64,000 nucleotides of DNA, from positions 109,324 through 173,323 of the forward strand of contig QCBV01000005.1 of the NCBI GenBank assembly GCA_003279015.1. Reading direction: 5' to 3'. This DNA comes from Prochlorococcus sp. AG-347-J19 (GTDB lineage: Bacteria > Cyanobacteriota > Cyanobacteriia > PCC-6307 > Cyanobiaceae). Positions 37,072 to 45,486 of this stretch are shown piece after piece. The position numbers and the translations under genes were made by a program. The number at the start of each line of letters is the position of its first letter. Position 1 is the first letter of the stretch. The notes beneath the pieces were generated by a model, which was not told the DNA's origin, did no database searches, and worked only from the letters and a program-made list of their open reading frames with translations.

Positions 37072-37215
37072 TTAATTGTCATTCTGTTTAAGTATTTCGA
37101 CACACCTAGAAATACATCTACCATCCCTTATATCGCATGTAGTAATGCATTCAAAATAACTTTCAATAGGATCAGAAATTTGAAACTGTTTTTCTCGGAA
37201 TTGATAATTTTTCAT
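37072..37215 (-). CDS. 47-residue protein with twin CX3C motifs
   Basis: ATG at 37215 to TAA at 37072 encodes a 47-residue peptide. Its C-terminal half reads FECITTCDIRDGRCISRCVEIL, that is CX3C, six residues, CX3C, flanked by helix-favouring residues. This spacing suggests a helical hairpin held by disulfides or a metal site. There is no signal peptide. It lies 5 bp from the stop of the convergent protease gene. I do not know the family; the codon pattern and ordered cysteines make it credible. Confidence 0.6.
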   Translation of the reverse strand: MKNYQFREKQFQISDPIESYFECITTCDIRDGRCISRCVEILKQNDN

Positions 37216-37326
37216 ATAAATTATTTAAACTTATTTTTGTATTCTTCAGATTAATCAAGATCGGTAAAATATGTAAAGGTAAATGAGTGATCTTACTTAG
37301 CCAAATGTAAACTTTAATAAAAGTAA

Positions 37327-38955
37327 TCAAATTTTTTTAGGACTTTGAGTTTTTTCTAAAAAATATTCGTAATTACCATCATATGAAAATAACTTTGAAT
37401 CTTTAATTTCGATAATTCTATTTGCAACCTTTGAAATAAAATAACGATCATGAGAAATAATTAATAATGAACCTTTATAATTTTTAATTGCTAATTCTAA
37501 GTTTTCCTTAGATTGTAGATCCAAATGATTAGTTGGCTCGTCTAAAAGAAGAAAATTACTAGGATTAATAATCATGAGCGCCAATGCTAATCTTGCCTTT
37601 TCTCCCCCACTGAGTTGTTTAATATACTTAAAAACAGTTTCATTTTGAAAACCAAAACCTCCTAAAAATGTTCTTACTTTTTTTTGTGACCATTCTGGAG
37701 ACTTACTACATATTAAATCAATAACCCTTTCCTCAAGTGAAAGTGCTTCAGCCTGATTCTGCTCATAATAGCTAGTAATTATATTATGTTTACCAAGATT
37801 AATTTCTCCAATTTCAGGAGATATTTTTTTCATAATAATTTTAAGCAATGTAGATTTACCAGAGCCATTAGGACCTAATATTGCTATTTTCTCCCCTGAA
37901 GAAATCTTTAAATTAACATCTAAAAAAAGAATTCTATCCTCAAAACTATGAGACAAATTTTTAATATTTAAAACTAATTTTCCTGAACGAGGGCAATCTG
38001 GAAAATTAAAAACAGGACTTTTTGATTTCGCTAAAGGAGCCTCAATTTTAGAAATCTTTTTCAATTGTTTTTCTCTGCTCTTTGCTTGAGAACTTCTTGT
38101 AGCACTAGCTCTAAATCTGTCTATATACCTCTTCTGTAACTCAATTTCTTTTTGTTGTAATTGATATGCCTTATTTTGTGATTCTTCATTTAAAGATTTC
38201 TGTTCGACAAAAAAAGAATAGTTCCCATTGTATATTTCAGATATTCCTTTATCTACAAAAATTATTTTTTTACATAATTTATCTAAGAAATATCTATCAT
38301 GACTGATTATGATAACAGCAATTTTAAGCGATGATAGATATTCTTCCAACCAAAAAATAGTTTCTAAATCTAAATGGTTGGTTGGTTCATCCAGCAAAAG
38401 CAAATCAGGTTTCTGTAAGATTATTTTTCCAAGTGCAACTTTCATCTGCCAACCACCTGAAAAATTGCCTACTAATTTATTAGCATCTTCTATAGAAAAG
38501 CCTAATTTTGGTAATATTTTTTCTACATCAGATTGCATTTTATAGCCACCTAAAGCTTCAAATTTTGCTTGATATTTTGCGAGTTGATTTACAAATATTT
38601 CAAGTTCATCGGAATTTTTTTTTATATCCAACGATTTCATTTTATTCTCAATTTCTAAAAGTTTAATAGCAACAATTTGTATATCTTTAAAAGAACTTTC
38701 TAATTCCTGTCTCACAGAAACATTCAAATTACAATCAAACTCCTGCTTTAAATGGGCAATTTTAGGATTTCCCTCTTTGATAATCGTTCCACTTGTTTGC
38801 TCTTCCTCTCCAATTAAAATTTTAAATTGGGTTGATTTACCTGCACCATTAGAACCAACTAAGCCAACTTTTTCTCCTTTCTTAATCTCCCAACTAATAT
38901 TTTTTAAAACAACATCTGTAGAATAAATTTTGCTTACACCTTCAAATCTAATCAC
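37327..38955 (-). CDS. ABC-F family ATPase (ribosome-associated)
   Basis: The 542-residue protein has two ABC ATPase domains and no membrane span. Walker A motifs are GSNGAGKST (domain 1) and GPNGSGKST (domain 2), signatures are FSGGWQMKVALG and LSGGEKARLAL, and both carry LLLDEPTNHLDL. The linker between them is the ABC-F P-site tRNA-interacting motif region (QLQQKEIELQKRYIDRFRASATRSSQAKSREK). It most resembles YheS/Uup/EttA-type translation factors. Confidence 0.92.
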   Translation of the reverse strand: MIRFEGVSKIYSTDVVLKNISWEIKKGEKVGLVGSNGAGKSTQFKILIGEEEQTSGTIIKEGNPKIAHLKQEFDCNLNVSVRQELESSFKDIQIVAIKLLEIENKMKSLDIKKNSDELEIFVNQLAKYQAKFEALGGYKMQSDVEKILPKLGFSIEDANKLVGNFSGGWQMKVALGKIILQKPDLLLLDEPTNHLDLETIFWLEEYLSSLKIAVIIISHDRYFLDKLCKKIIFVDKGISEIYNGNYSFFVEQKSLNEESQNKAYQLQQKEIELQKRYIDRFRASATRSSQAKSREKQLKKISKIEAPLAKSKSPVFNFPDCPRSGKLVLNIKNLSHSFEDRILFLDVNLKISSGEKIAILGPNGSGKSTLLKIIMKKISPEIGEINLGKHNIITSYYEQNQAEALSLEERVIDLICSKSPEWSQKKVRTFLGGFGFQNETVFKYIKQLSGGEKARLALALMIINPSNFLLLDEPTNHLDLQSKENLELAIKNYKGSLLIISHDRYFISKVANRIIEIKDSKLFSYDGNYEYFLEKTQSPKKI

Positions 38956-39026
38956 TGTTTTAAAAATAGAATTTACAAAATCTGTGGCTTATTTACTAAA
39001 AATATTTTGTGGAATAAAATTAAATC

Positions 39027-39203
39027 ATGAAAAGAATAGAACAAATTGTAGTGATTTTCATAGCTGCAGCTCTTGCAATTCCAAGTTATTGGTTTTTTTG
39101 GACTTTGGCTGGTGGAGGAGGCTACAACAAAAGAATAAAGCCTATTCCTAATACAGATAATAATTATTCGAAACCTTTTTCTAAAGACCTCCTCGAGCCT
39201 TGA
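39027..39203 (+). CDS. 58-residue single-span membrane protein
   Basis: ATG at 39027 to TGA at 39201-39203 encodes a 58-residue protein: a short basic start, one span (IVVIFIAAALAIPSYWFFWTLA), then GGGGYNKRIKPIP and a polar tail. Its orderly span-Gly-basic layout and lack of a competing gene support it. Function is unknown. Its last 23 bp overlap the end of the convergent Nif11-like gene. Confidence 0.6.
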   Translation: MKRIEQIVVIFIAAALAIPSYWFFWTLAGGGGYNKRIKPIPNTDNNYSKPFSKDLLEP

Positions 39204-39411
39204 TTAACCATAGTTTAGTTGCCTCATCATCAATAGTACTCAAATATTCAATAACCTCTTCTTTAGTCACAGAAATATTTAACTCGTCGCCAATATCGCA
39301 TATTTTATCTAAGGCTTTTTTGGGATTAGTTAAGGCGGTCATAAACAGACTTTGTTTCTTTTTGGAATCGTTGGCTATTAACTTATAGAGCTTTTCAGCA
39401 TTACTGGACAT
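39181..39411 (-). CDS. Nif11-like small protein ending in a Gly-Gly motif
   Basis: The 76-residue protein fits the Nif11 domain pattern: an N-terminal helix (AEKLYKLIANDSKKKQSLF), ALTNPKKALDKICDIG, then ISVTKEEVIEYL. It ends KARGGL, a double-glycine resembling the cleavage site of Nif11-type leader peptides, but only one residue follows, so there is no core peptide. It could be a leader-like protein or a Nif11-fold protein with another role. The 3' ends of this gene and the 39027 gene overlap by 23 bp. Confidence 0.65.
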   Translation of the reverse strand: MSSNAEKLYKLIANDSKKKQSLFMTALTNPKKALDKICDIGDELNISVTKEEVIEYLSTIDDEATKLWLIKARGGL

Positions 39412-39445
39412 GTTTTTAAAATCTATTTATTAATAGATTATTACT

Positions 39446-39784
39446 TCAAGCTACATTTTGTTCATTATATGTATTATTAGATAAATCATTATCCACATCT
39501 TTTATCTCTTTTGCAGAGGCATCTGCCATACTTCTTGCGTCTAAACATAAAACTTTTCTTAGTTTCGCAAAGTTAGCTGCGTGAGATTTTCTACCATCTT
39601 TTTGTGCATAATACTCAGACTGCTGAAGAATATGGTGAAGATGAGTTAACAAATATGGACTAATTACAGCTGATACCAAAACGTCACTATTTTCATTATC
39701 GTGAGAATCTGAATTGACTAATCTTTTTTTCGGTTTATCAATTATCGACCTTTCAGGAGAATCAATTTTTCTTGAATTTTTCAT
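39446..39784 (-). CDS. Small soluble protein of unknown function
   Basis: About 112 residues from the ATG at 39784 (MKNSRKIDS); an ATG at 39799 would add five residues. The basic, polar N-terminal third looks disordered. The middle LVSAVISPYLLTHLHHILQQSEYYAQKDGRKSHAANFAKLRKVL looks like conserved helices. No family is recognised. It is divergent from the ribbon-helix-helix gene and may share its control region. Confidence 0.65.
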   Translation of the reverse strand: MKNSRKIDSPERSIIDKPKKRLVNSDSHDNENSDVLVSAVISPYLLTHLHHILQQSEYYAQKDGRKSHAANFAKLRKVLCLDARSMADASAKEIKDVDNDLSNNTYNEQNVA

Positions 39785-39901
39785 GGGACAATAAAACAAT
39801 TAATTGATACGGACATAAATTTCCTTACTAATAATATACACAAAGATAGTATCCTTGACTAACTGTGTATACTAATAAGTAACAGTTATCAACTTTGACT
39901 C
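39785..39901. promoter_or_regulatory. Divergent control region with operator-like repeats
   Basis: A perfect inverted repeat, TATACACA at 39835-39842 and TGTGTATA at 39864-39871, is combined with a direct repeat TACTAATAA at 39826-39834 and 39870-39878. TATACT at 39868-39873 is a -10 candidate for the plus-strand gene. The symmetrical layout next to a ribbon-helix-helix gene suggests autoregulation. Confidence 0.5.
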
Positions 39902-40204
39902 ATGGCTACCCGCCAAAACTCAACTAATGGGAAGCCTAAATCCCCCAGAATTCAAGTGGTTCTCCCAGAATTAATATGTGAGCAATTAACTATTTTGGCC
40001 GATAATGAATCTAGGACAGTAAGTAATATGGCAAAAGTGTTAATACAAGAGGGTATAAAACAATATTTCGAAAAAGAAAGTAAATCTCAAGTATCAGAAA
40101 ATAATTTAAATACTGATAAATTTAGAGATGAACTTGAAAAACAAAGCGTCAGAAGATTAAAAAGAGCTCCTCAAAGGATTAGATACTATAAAAAAACTGA
40201 TTAA
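39902..40204 (+). CDS. Ribbon-helix-helix (CopG/MetJ-like) DNA-binding protein
   Basis: A 100-residue protein with the RHH core at residues 16-50: strand PRIQVVLPELICEQL, then a helix, SRTVSNMAKVLIQEGIKQYF. The C-terminal half is charged and basic (SVRRLKRAPQRIRYYKK). It probably binds DNA as a dimer. It stands divergent from the 39446 gene and next to an operator-like repeat region, with no toxin gene beside it, so it is more likely a stand-alone regulator than an antitoxin. Confidence 0.8.
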   Translation: MATRQNSTNGKPKSPRIQVVLPELICEQLTILADNESRTVSNMAKVLIQEGIKQYFEKESKSQVSENNLNTDKFRDELEKQSVRRLKRAPQRIRYYKKTD

Positions 40205-40210
40205 AAATAA

Positions 40211-40915
40211 TTAATTTTGAGGCAATTTCTGTAAATCTATAGTTTTACCCATGACTACCAAAATATTTCCTCTTTCCAAAATATATTTTGCTGGAGGATT
40301 AACTGTTAACTCTTCAGCAGGTCCTGCAGCAAGAACATTTACTAAATAATTTTTCCTCAAATTTAAATCTCTTAAAGATCTTCCAATAAATTCCTCTGGA
40401 ACAGTTATTTCATCTATACCAGTTTGATTATCTAGTTCCAATCTTTCTATTAGGTTTGGTCTTACTAGTTCTAAACCTAATCTTTCTCCTTGCATCCTAG
40501 ATGGGAAAACAACTTTATCTGCACCTACTCTTTTTAACATTTTTTCGTGCAAATCACTGGTGGCTCTCGCTATTACTCTTTTCACTTTGCTACCTTCACT
40601 ATCCTTAGCAATAAGAGTTGTAGTTATACTTGCTTCAATAGGTTCACTAATACCCACGACAACAGTATTCATTTCAAGAATTCCCGATTCCTTCATAGAC
40701 TCTTCATCAGTACAATCTACAACTCTCGCTTCTATCGAAGGTTCTAATTGCCTTAAATCATCAATAGCTTTTTCCGAATAATCTGCAGCCAAAACATCAG
40801 CACCATTACTAATAAGTTCTCTGCAAACTGCGGTTCCAAATCTTCCAACGCCAACAACTGCAAAAGTGAGTGCTTCATTTTCTCTCTTTTGAGACCACTG
40901 CCACCAATCAGCCAT
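40211..40915 (-). CDS. K+ transport NAD-binding regulatory subunit (KtrA/TrkA-like)
   Basis: The 234-residue protein has an N-terminal TrkA_N Rossmann domain (FAVVGVGRFGTAVCRELISNG) and a C-terminal TrkA_C domain from about residue 150. Such subunits gate Trk/Ktr channels in response to nucleotides. It lies directly downstream of the TrkH/KtrB-like gene, so the two form one K+ (or Na+-dependent K+) uptake system. Confidence 0.88.
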   Translation of the reverse strand: MADWWQWSQKRENEALTFAVVGVGRFGTAVCRELISNGADVLAADYSEKAIDDLRQLEPSIEARVVDCTDEESMKESGILEMNTVVVGISEPIEASITTTLIAKDSEGSKVKRVIARATSDLHEKMLKRVGADKVVFPSRMQGERLGLELVRPNLIERLELDNQTGIDEITVPEEFIGRSLRDLNLRKNYLVNVLAAGPAEELTVNPPAKYILERGNILVVMGKTIDLQKLPQN

Positions 40916-40933
40916 AATAAAACTCAGTCAATT

Positions 40934-42337
40934 CTAAACATATAGATCAGCCCTAGGATAGCCAATTCTCTTTTGTCTATCTATTCTACTCTTATAAAGA
41001 GCCTGCCAAAGTGCACTTAAAAGCAAAAGGATCCCAAGTCTGCCCACAAACATACCCAAAATAAGAATAAATTGACCAAAATGATTTAATTTTGCAGTTA
41101 AACCAATATCAAAACCAACTGTTGCAAATGCAGATATGCAAGTGAACAGAATTTCTAGGAATGTGAACGATTCTTTTTTAACAAAAGTATTAGTTGTACT
41201 AAGCAACATTGCCATTAAAAGAACAAAAAGCAAAGATCCAACTGTAATTCCAACTGCCTTTAGAATAACTTTATCTGAAATCAATCTATTGCTAATAATT
41301 ACATCTTTCTGACCTCTTAAAGTTGATCTAGTTGCAGCCATTAAAGCAATAAATGTAGTTGTTTTTATGCCTCCACCAGTACCTCCTGTACTTGCTCCAA
41401 TAAACATAAGCGTCATTAATAATAAGAGGCCCGTATCTGAGATAGAGTTCAAAGAAATCGGAAAATTTGTAAAGCCTGCAGTTCTTGCACTAACTGTTTC
41501 GAAGATAGATGACATTAACCGTTCAAACAAATTTAAATCATTAAAAAATTGACTATTTAGCAATGATTCAGTGATAAAGAATCCTAATGATCCAAACAAT
41601 ATAAGAGACAAACTTGTCCTAATAACTAGTCTGGAATGAAGGCTTAATTTCTTATAAGAAAGATTTTTTTTATGACTCCAAATATCATCAATAACCCGCC
41701 AGCCCAATCCACCCATAACAATGAGAAAAACAAAAACACTATTCACCAAATAATTTGTTCTATAGTCTTGAAGACTATTTGACATTAAAGAAAATCCTGC
41801 ATTGTTATATGCAGAAATGCTATGAAAAATCGAGGACCATAGTCTTTCCCAATTATTTTGAATGTCTACAAATCCAAAAGAATATAAGACAATTGCGCCC
41901 AAGGATATGATAGTAATCGCAGTAATAGCAATGCTTTGAAACGTTCTACCAATTCCTCCAACTCCAAATTCATCTAAAGTCTTTCCTTTGTCTAATCTAG
42001 TTCTTAGCTTTGTACCCTTTACAACAAACCCTTGTAAAAATGTTGTAATGGCCATTAATCCTAGACCACCGGATAAAAGCATAAAAGCTAAGAAAACTTG
42101 GCCAAAGAAATTTAAATCAACACCAATATCTATTATGGTTAAGCCAGTAACGGTTATTGCAGAAGTAGATGTAAAAAATGCTTCCCACAAACCAACTTTT
42201 GAAGATGAACATAATGGGGAGCTCAAAATTAAAGTTCCAAGGCAAATAATAAACAAGCCTGTAACAATAGTAAATTGCGGTACAGATAGCTTTTTGTAAG
42301 CATCTTTTAACTTATAAACCTTACTTGCGAATTTCAC
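40934..42337 (-). CDS. Trk/Ktr-type cation transporter subunit (KtrB/TrkH-like)
   Basis: The 467-residue membrane protein has the four-fold M1-P-M2 architecture of Trk/Ktr/HKT transporters, with selectivity-filter segments such as TSTSAITVTGLT, SAYNNAGFSL, SARTAGFTN and ISAFATVGFD. It is upstream of the regulatory subunit (18 bp) and 4 bp downstream of the DASS-family gene, so it sits in a four-gene minus-strand run. Cation selectivity cannot be read from sequence alone. Confidence 0.9.
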   Translation of the reverse strand: MKFASKVYKLKDAYKKLSVPQFTIVTGLFIICLGTLILSSPLCSSSKVGLWEAFFTSTSAITVTGLTIIDIGVDLNFFGQVFLAFMLLSGGLGLMAITTFLQGFVVKGTKLRTRLDKGKTLDEFGVGGIGRTFQSIAITAITIISLGAIVLYSFGFVDIQNNWERLWSSIFHSISAYNNAGFSLMSNSLQDYRTNYLVNSVFVFLIVMGGLGWRVIDDIWSHKKNLSYKKLSLHSRLVIRTSLSLILFGSLGFFITESLLNSQFFNDLNLFERLMSSIFETVSARTAGFTNFPISLNSISDTGLLLLMTLMFIGASTGGTGGGIKTTTFIALMAATRSTLRGQKDVIISNRLISDKVILKAVGITVGSLLFVLLMAMLLSTTNTFVKKESFTFLEILFTCISAFATVGFDIGLTAKLNHFGQFILILGMFVGRLGILLLLSALWQALYKSRIDRQKRIGYPRADLYV

Positions 42338-42341
42338 GATA

Positions 42342-44150
42342 TTACCCGTAATTTAAAATTATCAATGCTGGCACAGTAAATGACATTATAAATGTTAATC
42401 CAGCACCGTATTTTGCGATATCAAAAAATCTATACCTTCCAGGACCATAAACCATTAAATTTGTTTGATAACCCATTGGAGTCAAGAAAGATTGACTTGC
42501 ACCGAATAAAACAAGCATTATTAAAGCGCTTGGTGAAATTTCTAAAACATTTGAGAATTCAATAGCGACAGGCAAAATCAAAGCAACTGAAGCAGCATTA
42601 CTTATAAATTGCGTAAGAATAACTGTAGATACAAAAATTACGACTAGTGCAAAATAAAGAGGCATTCCGTCGAGGGCAAAGTTTAGATTAACTGCAATTA
42701 CATCTGCTAATCCAGTTATCTGCATAGCTACACTAAAACACGATAAAGATCCCAGCAATAGAATGACGTCTAACCTAATTGATTTTTGTATCTCTGCAGG
42801 TCTTAAACATCCACAAGCAACCATTGCTATCACTGCCAAAAGAACTGAACCTACTAATGGAATATTAGAAACCGAAGGCAAAACCACCATTCCTATTGCA
42901 ATTGCAATCGATATAGGTTTTTTTATCAAAAAAGGTAAGTCATCTTCGAATTGATCTAAAATAAGCAAATCATTACTAGCTTGCAAACCTCTTATTGAAT
43001 CTAGCGGTGCTTGCAATAATAAAACATCTCCAGCCCTTAAAACAGCTTGGCCTAATCTCTCCTGAACAGTTTGCTGACCTCTTCTTAATGCTAAAACTGT
43101 TGCATTATGACGCTGCCTAAATCTTAATTCTCTCAAACTTGCACCGGCTAAAGTTGAACCAGCTGGTAATAAGGCTTCAAAAGTCTTAGTACCTTCATCA
43201 TCTGAGAAAACATTAGCCCTATCGAAAGATGTTTTGTTTTCTCCTAACAGAATAGTATGTTCCTGCTGCAGCCTAAATAAGTCTGCTCTTGTAACGCGGA
43301 TTATTAATCTATCATCCGGTTCAATCTTTCTATCAGCCAAAGGAGGAAGAATAACTTTTCCATTTCGTTGCAATTCCAGAACATCAACGTCAAATCGTCT
43401 TTGCAATCTACTATTTCTGACAGATTGTCCAACTAATTCTGAAGTAGAGGGAATAGTAACTTCAGTAAAATATATATTCATATCACCATTTTTAATAAAC
43501 TCCTTATCTCTCCCTCTATCTGGCAAAAGCATGTCAGAAACTAGAATCATATAGGTTGTACCTATAAGCCACACAGGAATTCCTATGGAAGTCAAACTAA
43601 ACAATTCCAAACCTCCATAACCTAATTGTTGACTAATATCACTTACAAGAAGATTGACTGAGCTACCTAATAATGTCAGAGTTCCACCGAGTAAAGTAGC
43701 AAAAGAAAGAGGTAATAAAACTTTTGATGGTGATATATTTCTTCGCTCGCACCAACTTTCAATTAAAGGTAACAAAGATGCTACTACTGGAGTATTAGGT
43801 ACAATTCCAGATATTGGAGCAATCAAAAAAGCTATTAAAGAAATTAATTTCCTTGGAGTTCGAATACTTTCAGAAGAAATCAATTCTCTTACCCTGTCTA
43901 AGGCACCACTTTTAAATAATGCTGAGGAAACTGCAAATAAACCCATAAGGGTAATTAAAGAAGGGCTACCAAATCCAGCTAAAGCTTTTTCAGGAGAAAG
44001 AACCCCAGTAGATATAAATATTCCTACACATAACAAACCAGTCAATTCTGGTGCAATAGTATTCCTAATAAACAAAATTATTGACATTATTAAAACAACT
44101 ACCGTTATAAACGCATCAAAATTATTACTAACAACTGCAATTAAATTCAT
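42342..44150 (-). CDS. SLC13/DASS-family transporter with two TrkA_C domains
   Basis: A 602-residue membrane protein. The transmembrane halves contain GIVPNTPVVASLLPL and QFISNAASVALILPVAIEF, the paired motifs of the divalent-anion:sodium symporters. Between them two soluble TrkA_C (RCK_C) domains lie at about residues 215-400 (ELVGQSVRNSRLQRRFDVDVLELQRNG and STLAGASLRELRFRQRHNATVLALRRG). The substrate, perhaps sulfate or a dicarboxylate, is unknown. Confidence 0.88.
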   Translation of the reverse strand: MNLIAVVSNNFDAFITVVVLIMSIILFIRNTIAPELTGLLCVGIFISTGVLSPEKALAGFGSPSLITLMGLFAVSSALFKSGALDRVRELISSESIRTPRKLISLIAFLIAPISGIVPNTPVVASLLPLIESWCERRNISPSKVLLPLSFATLLGGTLTLLGSSVNLLVSDISQQLGYGGLELFSLTSIGIPVWLIGTTYMILVSDMLLPDRGRDKEFIKNGDMNIYFTEVTIPSTSELVGQSVRNSRLQRRFDVDVLELQRNGKVILPPLADRKIEPDDRLIIRVTRADLFRLQQEHTILLGENKTSFDRANVFSDDEGTKTFEALLPAGSTLAGASLRELRFRQRHNATVLALRRGQQTVQERLGQAVLRAGDVLLLQAPLDSIRGLQASNDLLILDQFEDDLPFLIKKPISIAIAIGMVVLPSVSNIPLVGSVLLAVIAMVACGCLRPAEIQKSIRLDVILLLGSLSCFSVAMQITGLADVIAVNLNFALDGMPLYFALVVIFVSTVILTQFISNAASVALILPVAIEFSNVLEISPSALIMLVLFGASQSFLTPMGYQTNLMVYGPGRYRFFDIAKYGAGLTFIMSFTVPALIILNYG

Positions 44151-44203
44151 ACAAAACTTATTTAACTCAATATACCCAAAAACAATATTTCAAAAAAGTT
44201 TAA

Positions 44204-45391
44204 TTAAAATTCTTTTTTAAGAAATTTTTTAAAAATAGATTTTTTTTGGAATATCCATGAAGATGCAGATTTTAAGCTTTCTGTAATATCAGGCAACTTG
44301 GAAGCATATATAAGTCTTCTTGCCTCAAAAGCCAATTTCCCAGATAAAGTAACGCCCAGCCCAGAAATTGAAGCTTCGCCTATTCCTAAGCTAATCATTT
44401 CACCGTTGTCTTGAAATTCAAAGGGTAAAGGATCTTTCCCTTGAATTAAAAGTTCTAAATTATTAGCAAGATGATTTCCTTCCTGCATAGCGACCTGAGC
44501 AGTTATGGGTAAATCCTCCATTCCTTCAACAACTGAAATATCACCAATAGCAAAACAATTTTTATGGTTTTCTATTTGCAAATTATTATTAACTAAAATT
44601 CGTCCAAATTTTTTTGTTATTTGATCAGTTTCTAAGTAAGACAAATTAGGTTTAACACCTGCTGTCCAAATCACAATATCTTTATCCAAGGAAGTTATTC
44701 CAACCTCACTAGAAATACTAATCTTAGTTTCTGAGACTTCTTTCACTGTGGAATTCAAAAGAACGTTAATTTTTCTTTTTTCTAATGCCTTCTCTGCTTG
44801 TTCTCTATTAAAAATTTTGTTTTTATTGAGGATTTCGTTTGATTTTTCTATTACATTAATTTCAAATTGGTCTGTAAATATATCTTTAATTTTGCATGCC
44901 AACTCGATGCCAGAGGGACCACCTCCAACTATGAATAACTTTTTATGCAACGCAGTATCTTGTGATTTTTTTAAAAAAGAATTTAATTTATTTAAATCGT
45001 GAACATCATTAAAAAAATAACAATTTTCATCTACACCTTTTATAAAAAAACTATTTGGAATAGATCCTGTACAGATAACGAGATATTGATAACTTAATTT
45101 TAATTCGTCACTAAATTCAAGAATATTTTCTTTGAAGGAAATCTTGGTTAAAGAATTTTTTAAAAAAGTTATACCCGCATCAGAAAAAATATTTGCAAAT
45201 TTTGGGGTAGCTTCCCAACTTCTTAGTTCTTTACTTAAAACTTCGTACATTAAAGGTTTAAATACAAAGTTTGTTGCAGAATCAACGACAAGAATCGGTA
45301 AAGAAGGATTAAGATTCTTTAAATTCAAAGCCAATGTCATACCTGCAAAACCTGCTCCAACTATTACTATTGGTTTTTGTATTGATTTCAT
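44204..45391 (-). CDS. Type II NAD(P)H dehydrogenase (NDH-2)
   Basis: A 395-residue FAD enzyme that oxidises NAD(P)H without pumping protons. It has two Rossmann motifs, VIVGAGFAGMTLALNL and LFIVGGGPSGIELACKI, and the FAD-binding AIGDISVVEG near residue 270. It is the first gene of the run NDH-2, SLC13-like, Trk, TrkA-like. The quinone-reductase role is from the family; the cyanobacterial enzymes are thought to sense redox. Confidence 0.88.
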   Translation of the reverse strand: MKSIQKPIVIVGAGFAGMTLALNLKNLNPSLPILVVDSATNFVFKPLMYEVLSKELRSWEATPKFANIFSDAGITFLKNSLTKISFKENILEFSDELKLSYQYLVICTGSIPNSFFIKGVDENCYFFNDVHDLNKLNSFLKKSQDTALHKKLFIVGGGPSGIELACKIKDIFTDQFEINVIEKSNEILNKNKIFNREQAEKALEKRKINVLLNSTVKEVSETKISISSEVGITSLDKDIVIWTAGVKPNLSYLETDQITKKFGRILVNNNLQIENHKNCFAIGDISVVEGMEDLPITAQVAMQEGNHLANNLELLIQGKDPLPFEFQDNGEMISLGIGEASISGLGVTLSGKLAFEARRLIYASKLPDITESLKSASSWIFQKKSIFKKFLKKEF

Positions 45392-45486
45392 TAGAGAAAT
45401 ATTGTTATGCGTAAATGTATTATTAAACTATACGAATAATTTTTAATTTGAGCGAAATAAAATTAAACTCATAATCAAACTGAAGA

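Noticed and set aside
39902..40204. Ribbon-helix-helix protein considered as an antitoxin
   Set aside because: No toxin-like partner gene is adjacent. The downstream gene is a K+ transport regulator on the other strand.
43654..44220. A 188-codon plus-strand open frame opposite the SLC13-like gene
   Set aside because: It lies antisense to a well-supported transporter, and its composition is the complement of membrane-protein codons. It has no domain.
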